In this document: positions 52,740 through 61,691 of the stretch, in pieces
Layout: the number at the start of each line of letters is the position of its first letter
Numbering within the stretch: position 1 is the first letter of the stretch
Assembly (NCBI GenBank): GCA_965205255.1
Contig: OZ242051.1
Location: 3,100,001 to 3,164,000, forward strand
From: G965205255 sp965205255
GTDB lineage: Bacteria; Pseudomonadota; Gammaproteobacteria; Pseudomonadales; Endozoicomonadaceae
DNA length: 64,000 nucleotides
Reading direction: 5' to 3'
The notes under the pieces: generated by a model
Database searches by the model: none
Told to the model about the DNA's origin: nothing
What the model saw: only the letters and a program-made list of their open reading frames with translations
Made by a program: the position numbers and the translations under genes

Positions 52740-53730
52740 AACCATTGCTGAAATACTGCTGAGTGATTATCAGTCCAGACTTACGGATCACTCAACTGCA
52801 TATGCACCGGCGAATATCGCATTAATCAAATATTGGGGTAAAAGAAATACATTACTAAACCTGCCTGTAAATGATAGTTTATCCATATCTTTAGGGGATA
52901 AAGGAACCAAAACAACCATTCAATTATCAGATGCCGGTAAAGATGTGATAACTCTTAACGGCTGCCCCGTGGAAGAAAACTCTTCTATTTATCGGAGGAT
53001 AACAGCTCATATAGAGCTGTTCAGATATTGTTTTGGGCAAGAGCATTTTCACATAGATACAGTGAACACAATATCAACTGCTGCAGGACTTGCCTCTTCT
53101 GCCTCTGGGTTTGCGGCTTTAACCAAAGCACTTGCTCGTATCTATGGTCTTAATTTACCTGAAAGTTCTCTATCTATCCTCTCTCGGTTGGGAAGTGGCA
53201 GTGCGTGCCGTTCGTTAACTGATGGTTTTGTACGCTGGAATAAAGGCTCTCTTGACAATGGATTAGATAGTTATGGGGTGGCTCTAGAACAAGACTGGCC
53301 TGAACTGGGTATTGCAATTTTAACCATTTCGACGCAAAAAAAGTCAGTGAGTTCACGACAAGGTATGCTCAATACAGTTAATACTTCAGCATTGTACAAA
53401 CAGTGGGCAACCATGGCAAAAAAAGACATGGAGTCACTAATTCAGGCAATTAATACCAAAAACTTTAATTTACTGGGAAAAACTGCTGAACAAAATTCAA
53501 TGGCAATGCATGCTACCATGCTTTCTTCATGGCCTCCACTGCTTTATTGGACACCTGAAACAGTTCGTCAGGTAAATAGAATATGGCATCTTCGTCAAGA
53601 TGGTCTTGCGCTGTATTTCACAATGGATGCAGGACCTAATATCAAAATATTATTTGAAAAGCACAATATTGGTGCAATAAACGAATTTTTTCCGGAAACA
53701 GAAGTTATTTTTCCTTTTCAAGGCAGGTAA
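52723..53730 (+). CDS. mvaD: Diphosphomevalonate decarboxylase
   Basis: 335 residues from a TTG at 52723, supported by AGGAG 7 bases upstream and a 17-base overlap with the previous gene; there is no in-frame ATG nearby. ATP-dependent decarboxylation of mevalonate 5-diphosphate to IPP. Motifs: APANIALIKYWGKRN (28-42), LPVNDSLSISL, ASSASGFAALT, GSGSACRSL, and TMDAGPN. Last gene of the mevalonate operon. Confidence 0.96.
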   Translation: MNIKHETIAEILLSDYQSRLTDHSTAYAPANIALIKYWGKRNTLLNLPVNDSLSISLGDKGTKTTIQLSDAGKDVITLNGCPVEENSSIYRRITAHIELFRYCFGQEHFHIDTVNTISTAAGLASSASGFAALTKALARIYGLNLPESSLSILSRLGSGSACRSLTDGFVRWNKGSLDNGLDSYGVALEQDWPELGIAILTISTQKKSVSSRQGMLNTVNTSALYKQWATMAKKDMESLIQAINTKNFNLLGKTAEQNSMAMHATMLSSWPPLLYWTPETVRQVNRIWHLRQDGLALYFTMDAGPNIKILFEKHNIGAINEFFPETEVIFPFQGR

Positions 53731-53794
53731 TTCTACAAAAAAAATATGTATTCGTGTATCATCTTTTGGAATGAATAGTTGGTGTCAGGATAAG

Positions 53795-54499
53795 ATGACT
53801 AAAAGTATTTTGATTATTGATGATGAAGAGCCTATCAGGACGATGGTTAGTTTTATTCTCGAAACGGCTCAATTTATAACGAGGACTGCAAGCAATCAGT
53901 CTGAAGCACTATCTGAAATTAATACAAACTCTCCTTCTCTTATATTGCTTGATTGGATGCTTCCTGATTGTAGTGGTCTTGATCTGGCTAAAAAAATAAA
54001 GATCAGTTACCCCAGTATCCCAATTATTATGTTAACGGCAAGGGCAGAAGAGGATGCAAAAATTAAAGGGTTAGAAAGTGCCGATGACTACATAGTTAAA
54101 CCATTCTCACCTAAGGAGCTTATAGCCAGAATTAAAGCGGTACTACGTCGCTCAAAAAATATGCAAAGCCCTCAGGAGCCAACTACAACACTTAACTTTG
54201 GTTGCTTATCATTAGATAATGAGCGTTACGAGCTAAGTATTAATGGTAGGCTTGCAAAGCTTGGTCCTAAAGAATATCAACTCATTAAATTTTTGATAGA
54301 GCACCCAAACAAAGTGCATAACAGAGAGCAGTTACTTAATAAAGTCTGGGGAACAGAAGTCTATGTAGGTGAGCGTACAGTAGACGTCCATATTCGCAGG
54401 TTAAGAAAAATCTTTGAAGCGAACGATGCTAAAAAATACATAACCACTTTGCATGGTATTGGTTATAGTTTGCGAGTGCCTCATCAGGAGACATCCTGA
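53795..54499 (+). CDS. phoB: Phosphate-regulon-type response regulator
   Basis: 234 residues from ATG 53795, preceded by AGGATA; an in-frame ATG at 53771 adds 8 residues. OmpR/PhoB family: receiver domain with phospho-acceptor Asp53 (LLDWMLPDCSG) and the VKPFSPKELIARIKAVLRR segment nearly as in E. coli PhoB; one residue is missing in GLES-ADDY. The winged-helix domain ends GERTVDVHIRRLRK. The stop overlaps phoR by one base. Confidence 0.93.
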   Translation: MTKSILIIDDEEPIRTMVSFILETAQFITRTASNQSEALSEINTNSPSLILLDWMLPDCSGLDLAKKIKISYPSIPIIMLTARAEEDAKIKGLESADDYIVKPFSPKELIARIKAVLRRSKNMQSPQEPTTTLNFGCLSLDNERYELSINGRLAKLGPKEYQLIKFLIEHPNKVHNREQLLNKVWGTEVYVGERTVDVHIRRLRKIFEANDAKKYITTLHGIGYSLRVPHQETS

Positions 54500-55530
54500 T
54501 GGCGAAAGAAACTGCAATTGAGGGTAATATTACTGCCCTGATATCTCGGCTATCTGATGCCATTGTTTACCTAGATAAAGACTTTAATATTTTTTGGTGG
54601 AACCCTTCGGCAGCGAGTCTGCTGGATTTAAAGAAAAGACACAAAAATCGCCCCATTACTGAGCGGATCAGCCATCCTGATTTTGAGGATTTTTTGAAAC
54701 ACCGAGGTGATAGTTTAGAGCTTGAATTAAAAAGAAATACAGCTGTTGCTGTTATGCTTTTATCCTATGGCAACTCTGATTATCTTTTGGTAGCCAAAGA
54801 TATTTCAGAAGGCTATTTCCTCAACAAAATGCGACAAGACTTTGTTGCTAATGTGTCGCATGAGTTAAGAACTCCACTGACAGTTATGCATGGTTACCTA
54901 GAAACGCTCATTGAACGAGGAAAAGAAGAGCCTTATTTTTCTATTTTTCAGTATATGCAACAACAAACACAACGAATGAGTGATATTGTTACCGACCTGC
55001 TTTTACTTTCTAGACTTGAAGGACAGGAGGTTGATACAGATAACTGCGTTGAAATAAATATACATCAATTGCTTGATGATGTTTTAGCAAGTGGCCTGAC
55101 ACTGAGTAATAAAAATCACATAATTACGCTGGAAATTAACTCAGATGAAAATGTTTATGGTAATGTTTCAGAATTACGAAGTGCTTTTTCTAATCTGTTA
55201 TTCAATGCTATTCGGCATGTTGCTGAGAAAGGAACGATAAATCTCACTTGGTACAAAGATAATAACCATCTCAAATTTTCAGTTAAAGACAACGGAGTAG
55301 GTATTTCTAAAAAGCACATCCCAAGACTTACTGAGCGTTTTTATCGGGTAGATAAAGGGCGGGCTCGTGATGCTGGCGGTACAGGGCTTGGTCTTGCCAT
55401 CGTCAAGCATGTTTTGATTCGTCATAATGCCAAACTAATCATAGAAAGTGAAGAAGGCAAAGGTAGTGAGTTTATCTGTTGCTTTTCTGTTAATGATAGC
55501 CTCAATAGTTCTGCCATATCCAAAGTTTAA
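54499..55530 (+). CDS. phoR: PhoR-like sensor histidine kinase without membrane segments
   Basis: 343 residues against about 430 in E. coli PhoR. It starts directly with a PAS-like domain (ISRLSDAIVYLDKDFNIFWWN), followed by HisKA with His121 (FVANVSHELRTPLTVMHGYLE) and a complete HATPase domain (FNAIRHVAE, KDNGVGI, GGTGLGLAIVKH). The two N-terminal transmembrane helices of PhoR are missing, and no hydrophobic segment takes their place, so it would be cytoplasmic. It pairs with phoB by a one-base overlap. Confidence 0.9.
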   Translation: MAKETAIEGNITALISRLSDAIVYLDKDFNIFWWNPSAASLLDLKKRHKNRPITERISHPDFEDFLKHRGDSLELELKRNTAVAVMLLSYGNSDYLLVAKDISEGYFLNKMRQDFVANVSHELRTPLTVMHGYLETLIERGKEEPYFSIFQYMQQQTQRMSDIVTDLLLLSRLEGQEVDTDNCVEINIHQLLDDVLASGLTLSNKNHIITLEINSDENVYGNVSELRSAFSNLLFNAIRHVAEKGTINLTWYKDNNHLKFSVKDNGVGISKKHIPRLTERFYRVDKGRARDAGGTGLGLAIVKHVLIRHNAKLIIESEEGKGSEFICCFSVNDSLNSSAISKV

Positions 55531-55689
55531 AAAGAAAAAAAAGACAACTAGTGTTACTTAATATCAAATGAGGAGATTTTCATTTCCTACTTATTAATAA
55601 TAAACATTACGTTGCCTGATTTCTTATATATATCTATTGACGTTTTATTTGCAAAACATGATTTTGGTTTTTAACAGCCTTTTTATTAT

Positions 55690-57336
55690 CTATTGAGACA
55701 CCACATATTTCTTTACTTTATTTTTTGCCAAAATGCGGTCAAATGTTAAATCAAGTGATACTAACAGCCTGATAGACTCGGTGGATTCAGTATCTACATT
55801 TAAAGATAAAAAAGCTTTTCCATCTGTTTCTTCTTTGCCACGAGTGGAGTGATAATATTTTTGAAAGCCGCAGGCTTTAGTGGAGTTTTTGGCATTTTCA
55901 GCTCTCCATTGCGCTAATTGTTCTTTTTTTCGCTGATCGGTTCTGGCCTGAGAGTCTGCCAAAGCAGCTTCTGAAGTGGCTTTTATTTTACTCCAGTTAA
56001 ACCGCCGTTGACTTATTTCATGATCTGCCGACATCAAAGACGGTTTAATATTTTCTTCAAGTGCAGTGAGATTTTTAGCTTTCATAATTTGTATTACTCG
56101 GGCTAATTCTTGTGCCATCTGGAAAGTGCCTCTAGGGTTGGCATCTTTGATTGTTTCTGAAATAAAAAGGTGGCCGGAATAAACGGGTGGTTTTGATTTG
56201 TTTTTCTTTTGAGTGTGCTGATTCCTAATGCGCTGGCTTCTGCGTTGTTTAGGTGTGTCAGATGTATGTGTTGCGAAGCAGTTAGGAAAACCATCGGTAA
56301 GCTCGGTACCATCTGTTTCGTCAACAACTTCTTTTATTTCTTTTTTAGCTTCATCAAGATTCGCAGAAATGATTTTTATTTCAGTATCGGTAGCTTTTTC
56401 CAGCATTTCCTGGAATAAAGCGATCTGACTTTCCTCTGAAGCGCCGAGGACATCTACAAACTCATTCAAGTCTACAATAACAGGGGAGCCATCGCGAACG
56501 CACTGTGCCACTTCAGAAAGCATAGGGTGACTATATGTTTCTTCTTCGGTAATTAAGCGCATACTTTCATTCAATTGTGTAGGGTTGTTTGTATCTTTAA
56601 TGGCATGCTGAGCCTTAATGCTTGCATTAGTTAATAGCTGAGTGGCACTTCTGTGACAGTCAAGGCTTATATCTATACCAGCACCGTTCATAGCTAATTG
56701 AGAAAGTCTTGGATATTTAAAATAGCCAATTGTTGTGTAATACAATAATGCGACTTCATAGTGAAGGGTGTGGGTTGCATGTTTAAACAGTTGTAAAGCA
56801 TGATTTGCGTAAAGCATCGCTTCTTTAGCTTGTTCTTTGCTTGTATCATAAGCACAGGTGCCGTAGACAATGGCTTTTTTGCATGCTTGTTTACCTCTGC
56901 TATAAGTTTTTTGGCTGAATTTATAACCTTCCTTTAATGCTTTCTGACTACCGTAGGCAGCTGTTGATGCATATTCCCCAATTGTTGTTAACCAGCTTTG
57001 TAGCGTATCTATTGCACCGTCGGTTTCATCATTCGAAAATGTGTCGGTAAATTCGGGTTGAATTTCTCGAAGATATTCAGTGAATTTTGCTCTTGTGGCA
57101 GGAGGCATTTGTACAACCATTTGCTGAGTAATTCTGACCCATGCATCTTGCTTTTCAGAATAGGGAAGTGCCTTAAACTCTTCGGCGGTTGAAATAGAGT
57201 GAAGGTGCGCAGATTGTTTAATTACATGAGGTGTTTTACTCTTTGTGGTACTTTTTTTTGAATCGGAGCCAGCAAAGATATCAGGTGAGTTAACGGTAAT
57301 AATAGATATGATTATTACTGTAGCTAATGTTTTCAC
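55690..57336 (-). CDS. Unknown exported protein
   Basis: 548 residues from a GTG start with GAGG 8-11 bases upstream. An N-terminal signal peptide (MKTLATVIIISIITVNSPDIFAG) predicts export. The rest is Lys-, Glu- and Ala-rich and mostly helical; around 95-260 there are many short helices with scattered Cys, then an acidic stretch (EIKEVVDETDGTELTD) and a basic one (KQRRSQRIRNQHTQKKN). No family is recognised. The basic cluster could act as a nuclear or nucleic-acid-binding signal; that is speculation. Confidence 0.78.
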   Translation of the reverse strand: MKTLATVIIISIITVNSPDIFAGSDSKKSTTKSKTPHVIKQSAHLHSISTAEEFKALPYSEKQDAWVRITQQMVVQMPPATRAKFTEYLREIQPEFTDTFSNDETDGAIDTLQSWLTTIGEYASTAAYGSQKALKEGYKFSQKTYSRGKQACKKAIVYGTCAYDTSKEQAKEAMLYANHALQLFKHATHTLHYEVALLYYTTIGYFKYPRLSQLAMNGAGIDISLDCHRSATQLLTNASIKAQHAIKDTNNPTQLNESMRLITEEETYSHPMLSEVAQCVRDGSPVIVDLNEFVDVLGASEESQIALFQEMLEKATDTEIKIISANLDEAKKEIKEVVDETDGTELTDGFPNCFATHTSDTPKQRRSQRIRNQHTQKKNKSKPPVYSGHLFISETIKDANPRGTFQMAQELARVIQIMKAKNLTALEENIKPSLMSADHEISQRRFNWSKIKATSEAALADSQARTDQRKKEQLAQWRAENAKNSTKACGFQKYYHSTRGKEETDGKAFLSLNVDTESTESIRLLVSLDLTFDRILAKNKVKKYVVSQ

Positions 57337-57714
57337 TTTCCTATACCTCGTTTATATGAAATTCAATCGTAGGATGTGCAGAACATTGACAGCATAGTTT
57401 AAGGTATTGTTATTTTCCGAACAATTGTAGTTATTAATACTTATTTTGAAAAAGTTTAAAATAAAAATCTATATTCGACCACTTGTTTCCGACTACTTGT
57501 TATAAAACCATAACCTGTTTCTAACTTCTTATAGTTCTGTTTTTCTGATAGTGTTGTTATATGTTGATTAGCTATTACTATTTAGTTGTCACTTTGCCTT
57601 TAATAGCAAGCCATAAAAGCATGCTACTAAAACAGTAGCCATGAGCTGAGTTATTTATATAAGATATTCTGTTTTTTCCCTCGAACAGTAATCCGAGGGA
57701 TAAATTCTGTGTAG
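57337..57714. other. Intergenic region with a dispersed repeat copy
   Basis: Bases 57501-57645 carry a copy of the dispersed inverted-repeat family: left end AACCTGTTTCTAACTTCTTA, core CTTTGCCTTTAATAGCAAGC and CATAAAAGCATGCTAC, with a degenerate right end. A 7-bp perfect stem (TCCCTCG/CGAGGGA, 57677-57700) lies just past the metG stop. Confidence 0.6.
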
Positions 57715-59781
57715 TTAGTTGACTGGCATGCCAGGTTCTGCACCTTGATGTGGCTCAAGTAGATAAGGTTTGTCTCCACCAGCACAAACAATCATTCCTT
57801 GGCTAATACCAAAACGCATTTTTCTAGGTTTGAGATTTGCGACAACGATCACCTTTTTACCGGTTAATTCATCAGGGTTATAAGCATTTTTGATACCACT
57901 AAAAATCGTGCGATTAGTGCCTTCACCTAAATCAACCTCAAATTTTAATAGTTTGTCAGAACCTTCAACGGCAGAACAGCTCACAACATTGGCTACGCGC
58001 ATGTCAACAAGGGAAAAATCATCAAACCCGATCTCGTCATTAACAGGGTGACTCTGTATCCAGGTGTTAGCATTATTTTTGGGAGTGTCAGGTTTTTCAG
58101 TATCAGCTTTGCTGGCTTCAATCATTTTATCAATAATCTTCTGTTCGATGCGAACCATTAGTGGTTTGAACTTGTTAATTTTGTGGTCAGTCAATAAGTT
58201 GTTGTAACGACTCCACGAAAGAGGCTCAACATTGAGAAAGACTTCTGCTTTCTCAACCATTTTTGGCATCACTGGTTTAATATAAATAAGCAGTAAATAA
58301 AAAAGATTCAGTCCTGTTGAGCAAATTTCATGCAATTGTACGGACTTAGTTTTATCTTTAGCTACAATCCAGGGTTTTTCTTGGTCAATCCAAGCATTTG
58401 CCATGTCAGCCAAAGTCATAATTTTTCGCATGGCTTTGCTAAATTCACATTGCTCGTAGTATTTAGCAATGTTTGCCTGTGCCTCCTGAAAGGTTGAAAT
58501 CAGTTCAGGTGCCAAGTTGAAGGTGCTGAGATGCCCGTTAAATTGTTTATTGATAAAGCCCGCGCAACGGCTTGCCAGGTTGACAAGTTTTCCGATGATA
58601 TCACTGTTGAAACGTTGGACAAAATCGTCGAGATTTAGGTCCTGATCCTGAGCACTACTGTTTAGTTTTGTGGCAAAATAATAACGAAGATACTCTGGGT
58701 CGAGATAGTCAAGATATGTTCTAACCCTGATAAAGGTACCACGAGATTTAGACATCTTTTCGCCATTGATAGTCAGATATCCATGGGTCTGTACTTTTGT
58801 GGGTGTACGATAGCCAGCACCAGTTAGCATGGCAGGCCAGAAAAGACAATGAAAATTAATAATGTCTTTCCCGATAAAATGATGCACTTCGCAGGTGCTA
58901 TTGGGTTGCCAGTATTCATCAAAGTTTAACTGCCTGTTTTTGTTACAAAGGTGCTTGAAGCTTGCCATGTAACCTATGGGAGCATCTAGCCAAACATAGA
59001 AGTATTTGCCTTTTTCACCGGGAATTTCAAAACCGAAATAAGGTGCATCTCTGGAAATATCCCAATCGTGAAGTCCTTGATCCAACCATTCATTAAGTTT
59101 ATTGGCAATGGTTTTGGATAGTGTTCCACTTGTTGTCCACGTTTTCAGCATGTCAGTAAAACTGCTAAGTTGAAAGAAAAAGTGCTCGGAGTTTTTTTTG
59201 ATAGGTGCTGCACCAGATAGCACTGAGTAAGCATCTTTTAAGTCAGTAGCTGAGTAAGTCGCACCACAAACCTCACAGTTGTCACCATATTGATCAGGGG
59301 TATTGCACTTGGGACATTTGCCTTTGATGTAGCGGTCAGCCAAAAACATTTGTTTTTCAGGGTCGAATGCCTGAGTAATAGTTCGTTTTGTAATGTGACC
59401 GGCTTTTTTTAGTTTCAGATATATTTCTTCAGATAGTTCTTTGTTTTCCTTGCTGTGCGTGGTGTGATAATGATCGAAGTCAATATAAAAGTCATGAAAA
59501 TCTTTTAGCCTTTCCCTGTGAACTTCATTAATGAGTTTTTCTGCTGTAATACCACGTTTGTCAGCACTGATGGTGATGGCTGTACCATGTGCGTCATCAC
59601 CACAAACACAAATACACTGATGTCCCTGCATTTTTTGAAAACGGGTCCAGATATTGGTTTGTACATGTTCAAGCATATGCCCGAGATGCAAATCAGCGTT
59701 TGCGTAAGGCAATGCCACTGTAGCCAGTATTTTTCGCTGTGCCATACTGCTTTTCAAAGAATCTTTTGTCAAATCTGTCAT
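57715..59781 (-). CDS. metG: Methionyl-tRNA synthetase
   Basis: Up to 688 residues (677 in E. coli); the ATG at codon 13 (MAQRKILATVALPYAN) aligns better with the family start and may be the true one. HIGH-like HLGH (32-35), zinc-binding Cys156/159/169/172, KMSKS (342-346), an anticodon-binding helical domain, and a C-terminal EMAPII-like tRNA-binding domain (DMRVANVVSCSAVEGSDKLL) used for dimerisation. Divergent from the dnaT-like gene; in E. coli metG is directly divergent from mrp. Confidence 0.97.
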   Translation of the reverse strand: MTDLTKDSLKSSMAQRKILATVALPYANADLHLGHMLEHVQTNIWTRFQKMQGHQCICVCGDDAHGTAITISADKRGITAEKLINEVHRERLKDFHDFYIDFDHYHTTHSKENKELSEEIYLKLKKAGHITKRTITQAFDPEKQMFLADRYIKGKCPKCNTPDQYGDNCEVCGATYSATDLKDAYSVLSGAAPIKKNSEHFFFQLSSFTDMLKTWTTSGTLSKTIANKLNEWLDQGLHDWDISRDAPYFGFEIPGEKGKYFYVWLDAPIGYMASFKHLCNKNRQLNFDEYWQPNSTCEVHHFIGKDIINFHCLFWPAMLTGAGYRTPTKVQTHGYLTINGEKMSKSRGTFIRVRTYLDYLDPEYLRYYFATKLNSSAQDQDLNLDDFVQRFNSDIIGKLVNLASRCAGFINKQFNGHLSTFNLAPELISTFQEAQANIAKYYEQCEFSKAMRKIMTLADMANAWIDQEKPWIVAKDKTKSVQLHEICSTGLNLFYLLLIYIKPVMPKMVEKAEVFLNVEPLSWSRYNNLLTDHKINKFKPLMVRIEQKIIDKMIEASKADTEKPDTPKNNANTWIQSHPVNDEIGFDDFSLVDMRVANVVSCSAVEGSDKLLKFEVDLGEGTNRTIFSGIKNAYNPDELTGKKVIVVANLKPRKMRFGISQGMIVCAGGDKPYLLEPHQGAEPGMPVN

Positions 59782-60061
59782 TGGTAATAGCGTATATAAA
59801 TAAAAAAATATGGTTACGATTATAAAGATAGATTTCGAACTTGCTAGTAATTTTTTATCTGTAGCCCAGTAATATTAATGATTATTCAAAAAAATGATAA
59901 TCGTATTAAAAATAATTATACCTATTGATATTACCGAATTGGCAATGAGGTGGTAGAATTGAAGTGTAGTAATAATGTAATAACAAATAATAGCCGAGTG
60001 TTGATTTTATAGAATTTTAAGTGTTAGTTTAGGGTTTCAGTGTAGAGAGTATGCTGAATTT
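59782..60061. promoter_or_regulatory. Divergent promoter region between metG and the dnaT-like gene
   Basis: 280 very AT-rich bases between two divergent starts, so it should hold both promoters. No clear -35/-10 pair or operator could be singled out. Confidence 0.4.
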
Positions 60062-61060
60062 ATGAAAAGGTCTGTGATGGTTATGAGCCCCAGAGGTTGT
60101 TTGGATTATTTTTTAGGTCCTTTTGAAAGAGATATGCATAACAAGCGTTTTTTAAGGAAAAGTGCGTTTGCCAATTCTGTACCTGAAGTAACGGTTCGTG
60201 CTGATCTGTTAACTTCTTCTGTATCAGACCAAAGAGATGTTGAAGCAAAAGTGGAATTTGATGAATTAAAAGGCAAGCTTGATCAGCTTAAGGACAGAGA
60301 GCAAGACGTTGAAGAATGTATTGAAAATGCGTGCAGTACGTTGCAACAGAAAGAAAAGCTTTTTGCTGAACATCAAAAAGCTTTGGCAAGAGAGCAACAG
60401 GCACTTAACGATATTTGTCTCTACGGTAAATCTATGGAGCAGGATCTGGCTTCATTGCGAAAGGAAATATCTCAGGTGAAGGAGCAGATGGTGAGTGCAG
60501 AAGGTAAATTGTCTGTCAGTCAGCCAAAGCCATACAGTAGCAGAGAGTTACAGCGTGGACCCTTAACATTGCCTGAAGATTACACCCCGAAAATTAGTGC
60601 AGTGGAGGCATTAACACAGTTTCACCAGATTCCGGAAGACTTTATTAGCAGAAAGGTTATTGAATTTCGGTTATATTATGCAGAAACTGGTGAACAGCGT
60701 AAAGGTTGGGATAGTATTTTTTACAAATGGGTAGTCAAGCGTTGGAAGCAGGAACGTTTTAATGAGCTACTGAGTGATAACTTTAACCCTGAACCAGCTC
60801 TGATTAAAGAGCTCAGTGGTGAAGGGATAAGCTTGCAATTTTTAGAGCAGGAGCGAAAAGGCTTTATACTTTACTGGCAGGAGCAACAAGCTGAGTTTAC
60901 CCCAAAGATTTGGCAGGAACGATTTAAACAATGGATTCAACGCTCATGGCGGAGGTATCAATCCAATGAAGACTATTCACGACCTAGCTATGCCTCAACA
61001 GAAGAGCTCACCGATATCAGTAGAGGAGAAAAGTACAAATTCAACTTCGACGATGAATAG
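60062..61060 (+). CDS. DnaT-like protein with coiled coil and two DnaT domains
   Basis: 332 residues; an in-frame ATG at 60077 has a better ribosome-binding site (AAAAGG six bases before) and may be the real start. Residues about 60-148 form a coiled coil. Two DnaT-type single-strand-DNA-binding modules follow: about 170-232 (IPEDFISRKVIEFRLYYAE, WDSIFYKWVVKRW) and 240-300 (FILYWQEQQAEF, IWQERFKQWIQRSW). E. coli DnaT works in PriA-dependent replication restart. With the next gene it suggests a helicase-loading pair. Confidence 0.75.
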   Translation: MKRSVMVMSPRGCLDYFLGPFERDMHNKRFLRKSAFANSVPEVTVRADLLTSSVSDQRDVEAKVEFDELKGKLDQLKDREQDVEECIENACSTLQQKEKLFAEHQKALAREQQALNDICLYGKSMEQDLASLRKEISQVKEQMVSAEGKLSVSQPKPYSSRELQRGPLTLPEDYTPKISAVEALTQFHQIPEDFISRKVIEFRLYYAETGEQRKGWDSIFYKWVVKRWKQERFNELLSDNFNPEPALIKELSGEGISLQFLEQERKGFILYWQEQQAEFTPKIWQERFKQWIQRSWRRYQSNEDYSRPSYASTEELTDISRGEKYKFNFDDE

Positions 61061-61691
61061 TCAAAGAGAGCAGGCCCTGATAGAGTCTGTTGCTTATTTG
61101 TTGATGTTGTTGCGTGATGCTTATCCGGCACAGTTTAATAAGGCCTATCCATCTGAAGAAGCCCGAGACAGGGCGCGCGGTGTCTGGGCAGCGGCATTAA
61201 GAAAGATTAAACCTGTACGTATAAGAAAAGCGGCTGAAAAGGTGATTCGCAGTGGCAGTAAGTTTATGCCAAGTTTAGGTGATATTATCACAGCTTGTCA
61301 GTTTAGTTTTGAAGAGTTGGCTTTAAAACGACCTCTTCAGGCTTACTATGAAGCATGTAATGCTAGATGTTTGGAACTTAAAGGAGTCTGGAGTCATAAA
61401 GCTATATATTTTGCCGGAAAAGCTACAGGTTGGTATTTGTTAAAATCTGAACCTCAGAGCGTAGCTTTTCCACTGTTTGAGCAAAACTATAGTGTTTTGT
61501 GTCAACGTGTAATGGATGGTGAAAGCCTTGATAAAGAAATACAACAGGCACTGGAAAACTTTGCAGAAAGAGACAAATTGCAAAAGCTTGAAGAGCAGAC
61601 ACAAAAATCAATGGTGAACCTAATGATGAAGCAAGGCATTGATCCGGCAAGTGGAAGACACGCGTTGCAAAAAGTAATGAAGGGTTTATAG
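60966..61691 (+). CDS. Replication protein P-like (helicase-loader family)
   Basis: 241 residues. The segment FNKAYPSEEARDRARGVWAA...FMPSLGDIITAC resembles replication protein P of lambdoid phages and its chromosomal relatives, which bring DnaB helicase to DNA. Start at 60966 is supported by GGAGGT ten bases upstream although it overlaps the previous gene by 95 bases; an ATG at 61053 is the alternative and would leave almost no overlap. Coupled to the Mrp gene by a TAGTG overlap. Confidence 0.7.
   Translation: MKTIHDLAMPQQKSSPISVEEKSTNSTSTMNSQREQALIESVAYLLMLLRDAYPAQFNKAYPSEEARDRARGVWAAALRKIKPVRIRKAAEKVIRSGSKFMPSLGDIITACQFSFEELALKRPLQAYYEACNARCLELKGVWSHKAIYFAGKATGWYLLKSEPQSVAFPLFEQNYSVLCQRVMDGESLDKEIQQALENFAERDKLQKLEEQTQKSMVNLMMKQGIDPASGRHALQKVMKGL

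Noticed and set aside
57677..57700. Hairpin after metG as a rho-independent terminator
   Set aside because: The stem is perfect, but on the metG strand it is followed by an A-run and not a T-run.
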